A stretch of DNA of 21,168 nucleotides from Alphaproteobacteria bacterium (GTDB lineage: Bacteria; Pseudomonadota; Alphaproteobacteria; UBA828), in assembly GCA_029937205.1 (NCBI GenBank), contig JAPYQV010000005.1:1-21168 (forward strand), in the 5' to 3' direction. Each line of letters begins with the position of its first letter. Positions within the stretch are counted from its first letter, which is position 1. The notes below the pieces were generated by a model. It searched no databases. It saw nothing but the letters and a program-made list of their open reading frames with translations, and was not told where the DNA came from. Below are positions 15,004-21,168 of this stretch, piece by piece. The translations under genes and the position numbers were made by a program.

Positions 15004-15340
15004 GCCCTACTTGAGCAACCGTCATTTGTTCGACCCCGCACTGCATTGGTGAGACGAGACCCTTTGAGCCCGGAAACAATCATCTCGCACCAACGCGTGT
15101 GGAAATACTAGGCCAGATTCTGTTAATAAATGTTGAATCCAACAAATTAATAAACATAAAGTTATAGTTAGCGAATGGTAAATATTAATACGGTTTCACT
15201 TGGAATATAATAAGTTATTATAAGGGTATGGTTAATATTGAGTGCAAAATTTAGTGTGATTTTCTCTTTAAAGTTCTTTAAATTTCTATATATATAACAG
15301 GATGAGAATGAGTATTTTATGCATTCGGTTTTAGTTTGAA
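15004..15340. other. Gene-free region, AT-rich from about 15110
   Basis: The half nearest the PAS-GGDEF-EAL gene has normal composition; 15110-15340 is strongly AT-rich and unlike the rest of the window. It contains a 5-bp hairpin TGTTG-AATC-CAACA (15131-15144) flanked by direct repeats TTAATAAA (15123-15130 and 15147-15154), and TATATATATA before ACAGGATGAGAATG. It probably holds the promoters for the divergent genes. I cannot pick a specific -35/-10 pair in such AT-rich DNA. Confidence 0.6.
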
Positions 15341-15793
15341 ATGACGCCGCTTTCAGCGCTGACACCACAATCCCGTCCTTCCGGCCTCGCCGGCGCAACG
15401 AGTCTCGCCATTTTTGTGGAATCCACGCCGCAATCCGTGCGGCGTGCCCAGCCGGTGGAGAAAATTCATGCGCCCGCATTCCGGGCGACGCGCCAACAGG
15501 CGCATCATGGCCGCAATCGACAGGCGCAACAGACGCTGAAGCTGCTGCCCGAGGCCGAGAGCCGGCGCGCGCCGCGGAGGTCAATGGAGCATCTCTCGCC
15601 GGTCGCCAAGTTTGGCGATTCCGCCCCGGCTATGACCCAGCTCATCGCCCACGAAGGCGGCCATTTGCGCGCCTATATGCCAAACGAAATGAGCGCCTTC
15701 TCGCGCGATCTGCCGGCGCATGCTTACCAGGCAACGCTCGATCGCTCGCGCTCATTCATGATGGACCACCCACCGCTTCACGTCGCCGCGTAA
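15341..15793 (+). CDS. Hypothetical protein, unrecognised
   Basis: This 150-residue reading frame matches no family I recognise. Support for coding is strong G/C preference at third positions throughout and an ordered-looking C-terminus (TQLIAHEGGHLRAYMPNE, then a short helix and MMDHPPLHVAA). The N-terminal half is basic, rich in Arg/Gln/His and probably disordered. It has no Cys, signal peptide or membrane segment. The start is weakly supported: ATG 15341 lacks a Shine-Dalgarno sequence, and a later start (for example ATG 15581) is possible. The opposing frame at 15168-15584 runs into AT-rich sequence and is rejected. Confidence 0.5.
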   Translation: MTPLSALTPQSRPSGLAGATSLAIFVESTPQSVRRAQPVEKIHAPAFRATRQQAHHGRNRQAQQTLKLLPEAESRRAPRRSMEHLSPVAKFGDSAPAMTQLIAHEGGHLRAYMPNEMSAFSRDLPAHAYQATLDRSRSFMMDHPPLHVAA

Positions 15794-15818
15794 GCAAACA
15801 ACTTTCCGGTTTCTTCCC

Positions 15819-15833
15819 GCCCGGCGCTCGGGC
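15819..15833 (+). terminator. Short GC hairpin after the hypothetical gene
   Basis: GCCCG (15819-15823) pairs with CGGGC (15829-15833) around GCGCT, 26 bp after the stop. No T-run follows, so termination is only a possibility. Confidence 0.3.
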
Positions 15834-15839
15834 ATATTG

Positions 15840-15869
15840 CGCCCCATCAATACGATCAAGGATGGGGCG
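15840..15869 (+). promoter_or_regulatory. 9-bp perfect stem covering the ligase ribosome-binding region
   Basis: CGCCCCATC (15840-15848) is the exact reverse complement of GATGGGGCG (15861-15869), with a 12-nt loop. The 3' arm holds GGGG, 10 nt before the ATG at 15878 and the only purine-rich block near it, so folding would hide it. GATCAAG occurs twice, at 15854-15860 and 15869-15875. It could act as an mRNA structure or a dyad operator; either is inference. Confidence 0.5.
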
Positions 15870-15877
15870 ATCAAGCG

Positions 15878-17401
15878 ATGACAGATGCCAAGACTCTGGC
15901 CGAACTAATAACGCGCGGTGACTCGGAGGCGCCGGCTATCCGTGCTCCCGGGCAGCAAGCGCTGACTTTTGCCGGCTTGCAGGCGCTCTCTACGAATACA
16001 ATCGGCGTTCTAAACGAAGCGGGAATTGGACGTGGCGAGCGAGTCGCCATCGTGTTGCCGAACAGTCCGGAGATGGCGAGCGTGTTTGTTTCCGTGGCCG
16101 CCGGCGCAACCGCGGCGCCGTTGAACCCGGCATACAAAACGGATGAATTTGAGTTTTATCTGTCCGATCTCGGTGCCAAGGCGGTAATTGTTTTGGCCGG
16201 TGACGAAACGCCGGTCATCGCGGCGGCCGGCAAGCTGAATATTCCGCTCATCCCGCTCACGCCCGACACCCAAGGCCCGGCCGGCGCCTTTTCGCTTTCT
16301 CCGCCCGCCGGACAGGCGGCATCTGCAGGCGGATTTTCTGGCGCCGACGATATCGCGCTCATTCTGCATACCTCCGGCACCACGTCACGGCCCAAGATCG
16401 TGCCGCTCAGCCAAAGCAATGTGTGCGCCTCGGCGCGCAATATATCGGCCTGGCTTGAATTGGCGCCGCAAGATAGCTGCCTCAATGTGATGCCGTTGTT
16501 TCATATTCACGGCCTCATCGCCGCCGTGCTTTCTTCGCTTTATGCTGGCGCCAGTGTCGCCTGTTCACCGGGTTTCAATGCGCTCAGATTTTTTTCCTGG
16601 CTCGATGAAATCAAACCTACTTGGTACACGGCGGTGCCGACCATGCATCAGGCAATTCTGGCGCGCGCCGGGCGCAATCAGGAAATTGTGGCGCGCAATC
16701 CCTTGCGCTTGATTCGTTCTTCCTCTTCGTCTTTGCCGGCGCCCGTGATGACGGAATTGGAGGACGTGTTTTCGGCGCCGGTGATCGAATCCTACGGCAT
16801 GACCGAGGCGGCGCATCAGATGGCGAGCAATCCGCTGCCGCCGCGCGAGCGCCGGCCGGGCTGTGTCGGCATTGCCGCCGGACCCGAGGTGGCCATTATG
16901 GATATTGCCGGCGAACTGCTCACACCCGGCGCCATCGGTGAGATTGTCATTCGCGGCGATAATGTTACGGCCGGGTATGAAAATAACGAGAAGGCCAATG
17001 CCGAAGGTTTTACCAACGACTGGTTCCGCACCGGCGACCAGGGCGTGATGGATGCTGAAGGCTATGTCACGCTAACCGGCCGCCTCAAGGAGATCATCAA
17101 TCGGGGCGGCGAGAAAATATCGCCGCGCGAAGTGGATGATGTCCTGATGACCCATCCGGCGATTGCCCAGGCGGTTGTCTTCGCCATGCCGCACAACAAA
17201 CTCGGTGAGGATGTCGCCGCTGCAATCGTGTTGCGGGAAGGCAAAGAGGCGAGCGACAGGGAGATCCGGGAATTTGCCGCCGAACGCCTCGCCGCCTTCA
17301 AGGTGCCGCGCAAGATTGTTCTGTTGGACGAGATTCCCAAGGGCGCGACCGGCAAGCTGATGCGTATTGGCTTGGCCGAAAAACTCGGCTTGGTCGAATG
17401 A
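15878..17401 (+). CDS. Acyl-CoA synthetase, oxalate-CoA ligase (Pcs60/AAE3)-like
   Basis: This 507-residue ANL-superfamily adenylating enzyme has the P-loop LHTSGTTSRPKIVPL (about 164-178), MPLFHIHGL (205-213), TWYTAVPTMHQ (248-258), SYGMTEAAHQMASNPLP (305-321), WFRTGD (382-387), GRLKEIINRGGEKISP (401-416) and the C-terminal catalytic Lys493 in GATGKLMR. The combination of HTSGTTSRPK, TWYTAVPT, MTEAxHxMxSNPLP and INRGGEKISP is what I know from plant AAE3 and yeast Pcs60, which form oxalyl-CoA. Oxalate is therefore the leading substrate guess; other short acids are possible. The stop overlaps the next start (ATGA). A perfect hairpin covers the translation start region. Confidence 0.85.
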   Translation: MTDAKTLAELITRGDSEAPAIRAPGQQALTFAGLQALSTNTIGVLNEAGIGRGERVAIVLPNSPEMASVFVSVAAGATAAPLNPAYKTDEFEFYLSDLGAKAVIVLAGDETPVIAAAGKLNIPLIPLTPDTQGPAGAFSLSPPAGQAASAGGFSGADDIALILHTSGTTSRPKIVPLSQSNVCASARNISAWLELAPQDSCLNVMPLFHIHGLIAAVLSSLYAGASVACSPGFNALRFFSWLDEIKPTWYTAVPTMHQAILARAGRNQEIVARNPLRLIRSSSSSLPAPVMTELEDVFSAPVIESYGMTEAAHQMASNPLPPRERRPGCVGIAAGPEVAIMDIAGELLTPGAIGEIVIRGDNVTAGYENNEKANAEGFTNDWFRTGDQGVMDAEGYVTLTGRLKEIINRGGEKISPREVDDVLMTHPAIAQAVVFAMPHNKLGEDVAAAIVLREGKEASDREIREFAAERLAAFKVPRKIVLLDEIPKGATGKLMRIGLAEKLGLVE

Positions 17402-18387
17402 ATATTTGTATTTTCGGGGCCGGCGCGATTGGTGCCTATCTCGGCGTCGAGCTAGCGCGTGGTGGCATTGACGTCACCCTGATCGCGCGCGGGCCGCACC
17501 TTCAGGCGATGAAGAAAAACGGCGTGACACTGCGTATCGGCGACGAAGAGCATACCGAGTATCCCAAATGCAGCGACGATCCGGCGGAAGTCGGCGCGCA
17601 GGATTTTATCGTGATGACGTTGAAAGCCCATTCCGTACCGGGCGTGTGCGCTGCCGTGCAGCCCCTGTTGGGGCCCGATTCTGCCGTGGTGACCGCCGCC
17701 AACGGCATTCCCTGGTGGTATTTTCACAAGCTTGCCGGCCCGTGGGAGGGCCATCGCGTCAAGGCGGTGGACCCGGAAGATGTGCAGTGGCGCGGTCTCG
17801 GGCCGGCGCGTGCGATTGGCTGTGTTGTCTATCCGGCGGCCGAAATCGTAGCCCCGGGCATCGTCGAGGTGCAGCCCCATCTGAGCCAGAACCGCCTGCC
17901 CATCGGCGAGCCCGACGGCAGCCGTTCGGCGCGCGCCAAGGCGCTGTCCGAGGCGCTGATCTCAGCCGGCTTCAAAGCGCCGGTGCGCACCGACATCCGT
18001 TCCGATATCTGGGTCAAGCTGTGGGGCAATCTTGCCTTCAATCCGATCAGTGCCTTGACCGGTGCGACCCTCGAGGATATTGCCCGCGACACCGAGACCC
18101 GCGCATTGGCACGGGCAATGATGGTCGAGGGTCAGGCGGTGGCTGAAAAGCTTGGCGCGCGGTTTGCCATCGATGTCGACAAGCGTATCAACGGGGCTGA
18201 GCAGGTCGGTGCGCACCGGACTTCCATGCTGCAGGATCTCACATTGGGCCGGCCCATGGAGATCGATGCGTTGGTCGGCGCCGTAGCCGAGCTAGGCCGC
18301 CTGGTGGGCATCGCCACGCCGACCATTGACGCAGTTTATGCCCTGGTGCGCCGGCGCGCTATCGAGGCGGGCTGCTATCCGGGCTGA
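17398..18387 (+). CDS. 2-dehydropantoate 2-reductase family protein (PanE/ApbA-like)
   Basis: The 329-residue protein has a Rossmann start ICIFGAGAIGAYLG (3-16), MTLKAHSVP (about 73-81) and the catalytic-domain block VKLWGNLAFNPISALTGA (206-223), with Lys207 and Asn211 in the usual places for ketopantoate reductases. Classical PanE reduces ketopantoate to pantoate with NADPH for CoA synthesis. The NGIPWWYFHKLAG segment is typical of a subgroup found in catabolic contexts, so the true substrate may be another 2-keto acid. It overlaps the upstream oxalate-CoA ligase-like gene by 4 bp (ATGA), so the two are co-translated. It converges on ridA with 20 bp between stops. Confidence 0.85.
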   Translation: MNICIFGAGAIGAYLGVELARGGIDVTLIARGPHLQAMKKNGVTLRIGDEEHTEYPKCSDDPAEVGAQDFIVMTLKAHSVPGVCAAVQPLLGPDSAVVTAANGIPWWYFHKLAGPWEGHRVKAVDPEDVQWRGLGPARAIGCVVYPAAEIVAPGIVEVQPHLSQNRLPIGEPDGSRSARAKALSEALISAGFKAPVRTDIRSDIWVKLWGNLAFNPISALTGATLEDIARDTETRALARAMMVEGQAVAEKLGARFAIDVDKRINGAEQVGAHRTSMLQDLTLGRPMEIDALVGAVAELGRLVGIATPTIDAVYALVRRRAIEAGCYPG

Positions 18388-18407
18388 TACCGAGGAACGG
18401 TGATAAT

Positions 18408-18794
18408 TTACTTTGCGGCTATAACCTCGATCTCGACCAGCCACCCCGGCATCGCCAAGGCGGGGACGATGATCGCGGTTGAGGCGGGCCGGGCATCGCC
18501 CATCACCTTTTTTCGCGCCACGGCATAGGCCGGGAAATTCTCTGCGCCGACAACGTAGCCGTTGATTTTGACGACATCGTCAATGGCCATACCGCCTTCC
18601 TGCAAAAGCGCCATAATATTGGCCCAGGTTTGTGCTACTTGGGCCTCGAACGAATCCGCCGTGCTGCCGTCCGGTGCGGCACCGACTTGGCCGGCGGTAT
18701 AAAGCCAGCGTTTGTTGGGGTCGACCTCAAGCGCCTGACTGTAGCCCTTGCCGAAGGCTTCGACGACGGTATCCGGGTTGTGGCGTCTGTGCAC
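18408..18794 (-). CDS. RidA family protein (YjgF/YER057c/UK114)
   Basis: The 128-residue protein has the RidA fold. LYTAGQVGAAPDGS is the strand with the conserved Gly-Gln/Val pair, WANIMALLQEGGMAIDDVVKINGYV the helix, and RPASTAIIVPALAMPGWLVEIEVIA contains the conserved Arg that anchors substrate carboxylates and the Glu near the end. Canonical RidA deaminates reactive enamines such as 2-aminoacrylate; subfamilies differ. The start is GTG 18794, chosen because AAAGGAGG lies 6 nt upstream. It follows the gamma-glutamyltransferase gene by 49 bp on the same strand and is probably co-transcribed. Confidence 0.9.
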   Translation of the reverse strand: MHRRHNPDTVVEAFGKGYSQALEVDPNKRWLYTAGQVGAAPDGSTADSFEAQVAQTWANIMALLQEGGMAIDDVVKINGYVVGAENFPAYAVARKKVMGDARPASTAIIVPALAMPGWLVEIEVIAAK

Positions 18795-18843
18795 GACGTC
18801 CTCCTTTTGATGCTCCCTGGAAGGCGATGCTAGCAGAGCCCAA

Positions 18844-20433
18844 TCAGTAACCCAACGCGCAACCGTCCTTGCGTGGGTCCGAGCCGCCGATCAGCGTGCC
18901 GCGGTGCCAATCGATATGAATCGCCTGGCCGCCACCGATAGGTACGGCGGCGGGCTTCACCTTGTGGCCCTTGGCTTCCAGGGCGGCGGTGGTGGCTTTG
19001 CTCAAGCCGCTTTCGACCGCGAGTTCGTTTTCAAAATGAAAGGCGCGCGGGGCGTCCAGCGCCGCTTGTGGGTCCATGCCGAAATCGATGAAATTGGTCA
19101 GGAAGTGGGCATGTCCGACCGCCTGATAATGCCCGCCCATGACACCAAACGGCATAATCGCGCGCCCGCCCTCGGCCAGCATGCCGGGAATGATCGTGTG
19201 CATCGGCCGCTTGCCCGGTGCGATGTGATTGGGGTGGTCGGGGTCGAGCACGAAACTGGAGCCGCGGTTCTGCAACATGACGCCGCTTTTCGGCGCGCAA
19301 ATTCCGCTACCGAAGGAATGGAATGTGGAATTGATGAAGGATATGGCGTTGCGCTCACTGTCGACCACGGTCAGATACACGGTGTCGCGGTGCTCGGTAT
19401 CGCCGGCAATGGGAAGATCAGCCATGGCGCGACCCGGCGAGATTAGCGCGCGCAGGCCATCGGCATAGACCGGCGACAGCAGATGCGCGCTCGGCACCTG
19501 AACCGCATCCGGATCGGCAATCAGCGCCGCCCGGTCGCGGTAGGCTAGGCGCGCGGCTTCGGCTTCCAGATGCAAGCGCTCGGCGCCATTCGGATCGAGC
19601 GCCGCCAAATCATATCCCTGCAGGATATTGAGCATGATCAGGGCAATGATGCCTTGGCCGTTGGGCGGACATTCGAAAATCTCATGGCCCCGGTAATCGG
19701 TCTTTATGGGCTCAACATACTGGGCGCGGTACTGGGCAAAGTCCTGCTCGGTCATCAGGCTGCCCAGGCTGCGCAAGTGGCTGACAATATCTTCGCCAAT
19801 GATGCCGTTGTAAAAGGCATCGCGGCCCTCTTTGGCGATCGCTTTCAGGCTGTTCGCCAACTCTGGCTGGCGGTGCAGGTCACCAACCTCAGGCGTCTGT
19901 CCGCCCGGCATAAAGATCCGTTTGGCGGCTGGGCAATCCGACAGCTTCTCGGCATTGGCAGCCCAATCCATGGCGACTCGCGGCGACACCGCATAGCCGT
20001 CCTCGGCAAAGCGGATTGCCGGCTGCAGCAGCTCAGCAAAATTCTTGCTACCGTGGTCGTCCAATAATTGCGACCAGGCATCGACAGCGCCCGGTACCGT
20101 CACCGCATGGGGGCTCTGAAAACCAATCTCGCTCAGTCCTAGCTCGCGCAAGCGTTCGACGGTGGCCGCTTGTGGCGCGCGCCCGGAGCCGTTCATGGCA
20201 ATCGGGGGAACGCGGCCTTTGGGCGCGTAGAGGACAAAACAATCGCCGCCGATACCGGTCGATTGCGGCTCGACGACTCCAAGAACGGCACACGCCGCGA
20301 CTGCGGCATCCACGGCGTTGCCGCCCGCTTTGAGAACATCCAAAGCTGTTATGGTGGCGAGCGGTTGTGATGTCGCCGCCATGCCGTTGATACCATGCAC
20401 CGAGGAGCGCCCGGGTCGTTGAAAATCGCGCAT
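18844..20433 (-). CDS. ggt: Gamma-glutamyltransferase family protein
   Basis: The 529-residue proenzyme-type hydrolase has GGNAVDAAVAACAVLGVVEPQSTGIGGDCF near the N-terminus and ECPPNGQG in the middle. The self-cleavage/nucleophile Thr is at about 351 (HRDTVYLTVVDSE). PMHTIIPGM and FGVMGGHYQAVGH lie in the small subunit. The family transfers or hydrolyses gamma-glutamyl groups, for example from glutathione. The N-terminus (MRDFQRPGRSSVHG) has no signal peptide, so a cytoplasmic, YwrD-like type is likely. The lid and PLSSMxP region of E. coli GGT is replaced by GVMLQNRGSSF. ATG 20433 has CAGGAG 7 nt upstream. ridA follows on the same strand. Confidence 0.92.
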   Translation of the reverse strand: MRDFQRPGRSSVHGINGMAATSQPLATITALDVLKAGGNAVDAAVAACAVLGVVEPQSTGIGGDCFVLYAPKGRVPPIAMNGSGRAPQAATVERLRELGLSEIGFQSPHAVTVPGAVDAWSQLLDDHGSKNFAELLQPAIRFAEDGYAVSPRVAMDWAANAEKLSDCPAAKRIFMPGGQTPEVGDLHRQPELANSLKAIAKEGRDAFYNGIIGEDIVSHLRSLGSLMTEQDFAQYRAQYVEPIKTDYRGHEIFECPPNGQGIIALIMLNILQGYDLAALDPNGAERLHLEAEAARLAYRDRAALIADPDAVQVPSAHLLSPVYADGLRALISPGRAMADLPIAGDTEHRDTVYLTVVDSERNAISFINSTFHSFGSGICAPKSGVMLQNRGSSFVLDPDHPNHIAPGKRPMHTIIPGMLAEGGRAIMPFGVMGGHYQAVGHAHFLTNFIDFGMDPQAALDAPRAFHFENELAVESGLSKATTAALEAKGHKVKPAAVPIGGGQAIHIDWHRGTLIGGSDPRKDGCALGY

Positions 20434-20609
20434 TGCCGTACTCCTGCTTTCAGCCGGGGTCACTATGCATGGCATAATTGGCATTGCAACGGTGCAGGAT
20501 AATGGCCGGTGAAGCGTACGAAATCAGGTCACCTTTTGGACACGCAGAATTTATCCCGGCGCTGTCGGAAATATATTAGCGTTGAATTTGAAACAGCGGG
20601 AGACAGTCG

Positions 20610-21056
20610 GTGTGGCGAATAAATAAAGCTAATATGTGCGCTGCGGCGTTATCGCTGGTGGCCATAATGGCGGCGCCATTTCACGCCTGGGCGGGGCAGC
20701 CCGAGCGTGTCACGGTGACGGGCGAAGTCATTGATCCCTAGTGCTATCTGAGTGAAATCATGTGGGCGACCGGCAGCGCGCACCATCAATGCGCCATATG
20801 GTGCGCCCGCGGCGGCATCCCGGTCGGCATTCTCGGTGACGATGAACAGGTCTATATCGTACTTCAGATGGACAGCGATCCGGATGTGATCGGCCATCAC
20901 GGTATCTTGCGCATGCAGAGCAATGAAGTGGTGGTCGAGGGCGATCTCTATGTGCGCGACAACATTAATTATCTCGCCATCGATACCATCATCGACGATC
21001 ACGGAATCGTAAATTATAGCCATGATGAATTCGAAATTCAGCCGTTCGGAGATTAG
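20610..21056 (+). pseudogene. Small secreted Cys-containing protein interrupted by an amber codon
   Basis: From GTG 20610 (GGGAG 6-7 nt upstream) the frame encodes a Sec-type signal peptide of about 28 residues (basic start MWRINK, hydrophobic core, HAWA-G cleavage site), then QPERVTVTGEVIDP. It hits TAG at 20739-20741 (codon 44) and continues in the same frame as CYLSEIMWATGSAHHQCAIW, then CARGGIPVGIL, to the stop at 21056. Both sides look like one conserved secreted protein with Cys clusters; from memory, homologues have Trp where the amber is (TGG to TAG, one base). An internal ATG at 20760 could start a 98-residue fragment without export signal. Function is unknown. It probably precedes another exported protein in the same operon. 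Confidence 0.7.
20739..20741 (+). other. In-frame amber codon inside the secreted-protein gene
   Basis: TAG lies at codon 44 of the frame 20610-21056. TAG also terminates several other genes here (metX, tyrA, DUF2125, one phaB), so it is an ordinary stop codon in this organism. A point mutation, a sequence error or a local readthrough site are the options. Confidence 0.8.
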
Positions 21057-21059
21057 GCC

Positions 21060-21168
21060 ATGATGATGATCAGCAAACCCGTTGTTGCCAGCCTCTTTGT
21101 CTTTGCGCTCTTCATCTTGCCGAACCTGGCGGGCGCCGCCGACAGTTGGAACCTACCCGGCGAAGAAG
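21060..21168 (+). CDS. Exported protein, N-terminal part, cut by window end
   Basis: The frame starts at ATG 21060 (ATG 21063 and 21066 also in frame), 3 bp after the previous stop, with GGAG 8 nt upstream. The 36 visible residues are a Sec signal peptide (MMMISKPVVASLFVFALFILPNLAGAADSW, given here in outline: Lys at 6, hydrophobic 8-23, AGAA cleavage) and the start of the mature protein, NLPGEE. The family cannot be named from this. Spacing suggests co-transcription with the amber-interrupted gene and another envelope-located product. Confidence 0.7.
   Translation, partial: MMMISKPVVASLFVFALFILPNLAGAADSWNLPGEE

Noticed and set aside
15265..15292. CtrA-like TTAA pair (TTTAAAGTTCTTTAAA)
   Set aside because: The half-sites are spaced by 6 rather than 7 bases, and chance TTAA pairs are expected in this AT-rich block.
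15168..15584. 138-residue minus-strand frame
   Set aside because: It runs into the AT-rich spacer with a Lys/Asn/Ile-rich tail and opposes the plus-strand gene that has the better codon pattern.
18904..20067. Plus-strand frames opposite the gamma-glutamyltransferase gene
   Set aside because: No family resemblance; fully explained as complements of the ggt coding sequence.
20739..20741. Stop-codon reassignment (TAG as an amino acid) in this genome
   Set aside because: TAG is the terminal stop of metX, tyrA, the chaC-type gene, one phaB and the interrupted gene itself.

Overview
The window looks like a chromosomal segment of a GC-rich alphaproteobacterium, most like Rhodospirillales. The reasons are the family content (class II ribonucleotide reductase, a chorismate mutase-hisC-tyrA block divergent from metX-metW, a DUF2125 protein, a small PHA-synthase/PhaR locus), strong G/C preference at third codon positions, and a double-hairpin intergenic repeat of a type common in alphaproteobacteria. 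No CRISPR array, tRNA, rRNA or intact insertion sequence was seen. Most genes are ordinary metabolism; the oddities are mainly in junctions and intergenic DNA.

Layout. 1-1018: 3' end of nrdJ, tail to tail with a chaC-type gene (minus), which diverges from a DUF2125 gene (plus). 2692-2797: double-hairpin repeat overlapping the DUF2125 stop codon. 2813-5722 (minus): three-gene aromatic amino acid operon (chorismate mutase with a degenerate prephenate dehydratase/ACT-like tail, hisC-type aminotransferase, tyrA). 6041-7866 (plus): metX-metW. 7867-8072: repeat-rich spacer with two diverged hairpin repeats that keep base pairing through a compensatory change. 8073-8819 (minus): methyltransferase, divergent from a DUF985 cupin (plus).

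9362-12399 (minus) is a polyhydroxyalkanoate locus. In transcription order it has a small PhaE-like protein, a Cys-nucleophile PHA synthase-like protein, and two tandem acetoacetyl-CoA reductases. The regulator phaR diverges from it across a spacer holding a perfect 14-bp palindrome. The phaE-like/phaC junction is unusual: the phaC frame has no convincing start codon, and the upstream frame ends in CCC-TGA, where a +1 slip would enter the phaC frame exactly. 13222-15003 (minus): PAS-GGDEF-EAL protein with a degenerate GGDEF and a largely intact EAL domain. 15004-15340: gene-free spacer, markedly AT-rich from about 15110, followed by an unrecognised small gene (plus).

15878-18387 (plus): an oxalate-CoA ligase-like enzyme overlapping by 4 bp a ketopantoate reductase-family gene. 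A 9-bp perfect stem lies over the ligase ribosome-binding region. 18408-20433 (minus): gamma-glutamyltransferase then RidA. 20610-21056 (plus): a gene for a small secreted Cys-containing protein whose frame is intact except for an amber codon at codon 44. A secreted protein cut by the window end follows.

No single large new system is evident. The best leads are the amber-interrupted secreted protein, the phaE-like/phaC junction, the covarying repeat pair, the hairpin over the ligase start, and the decayed P-protein-like chorismate mutase.
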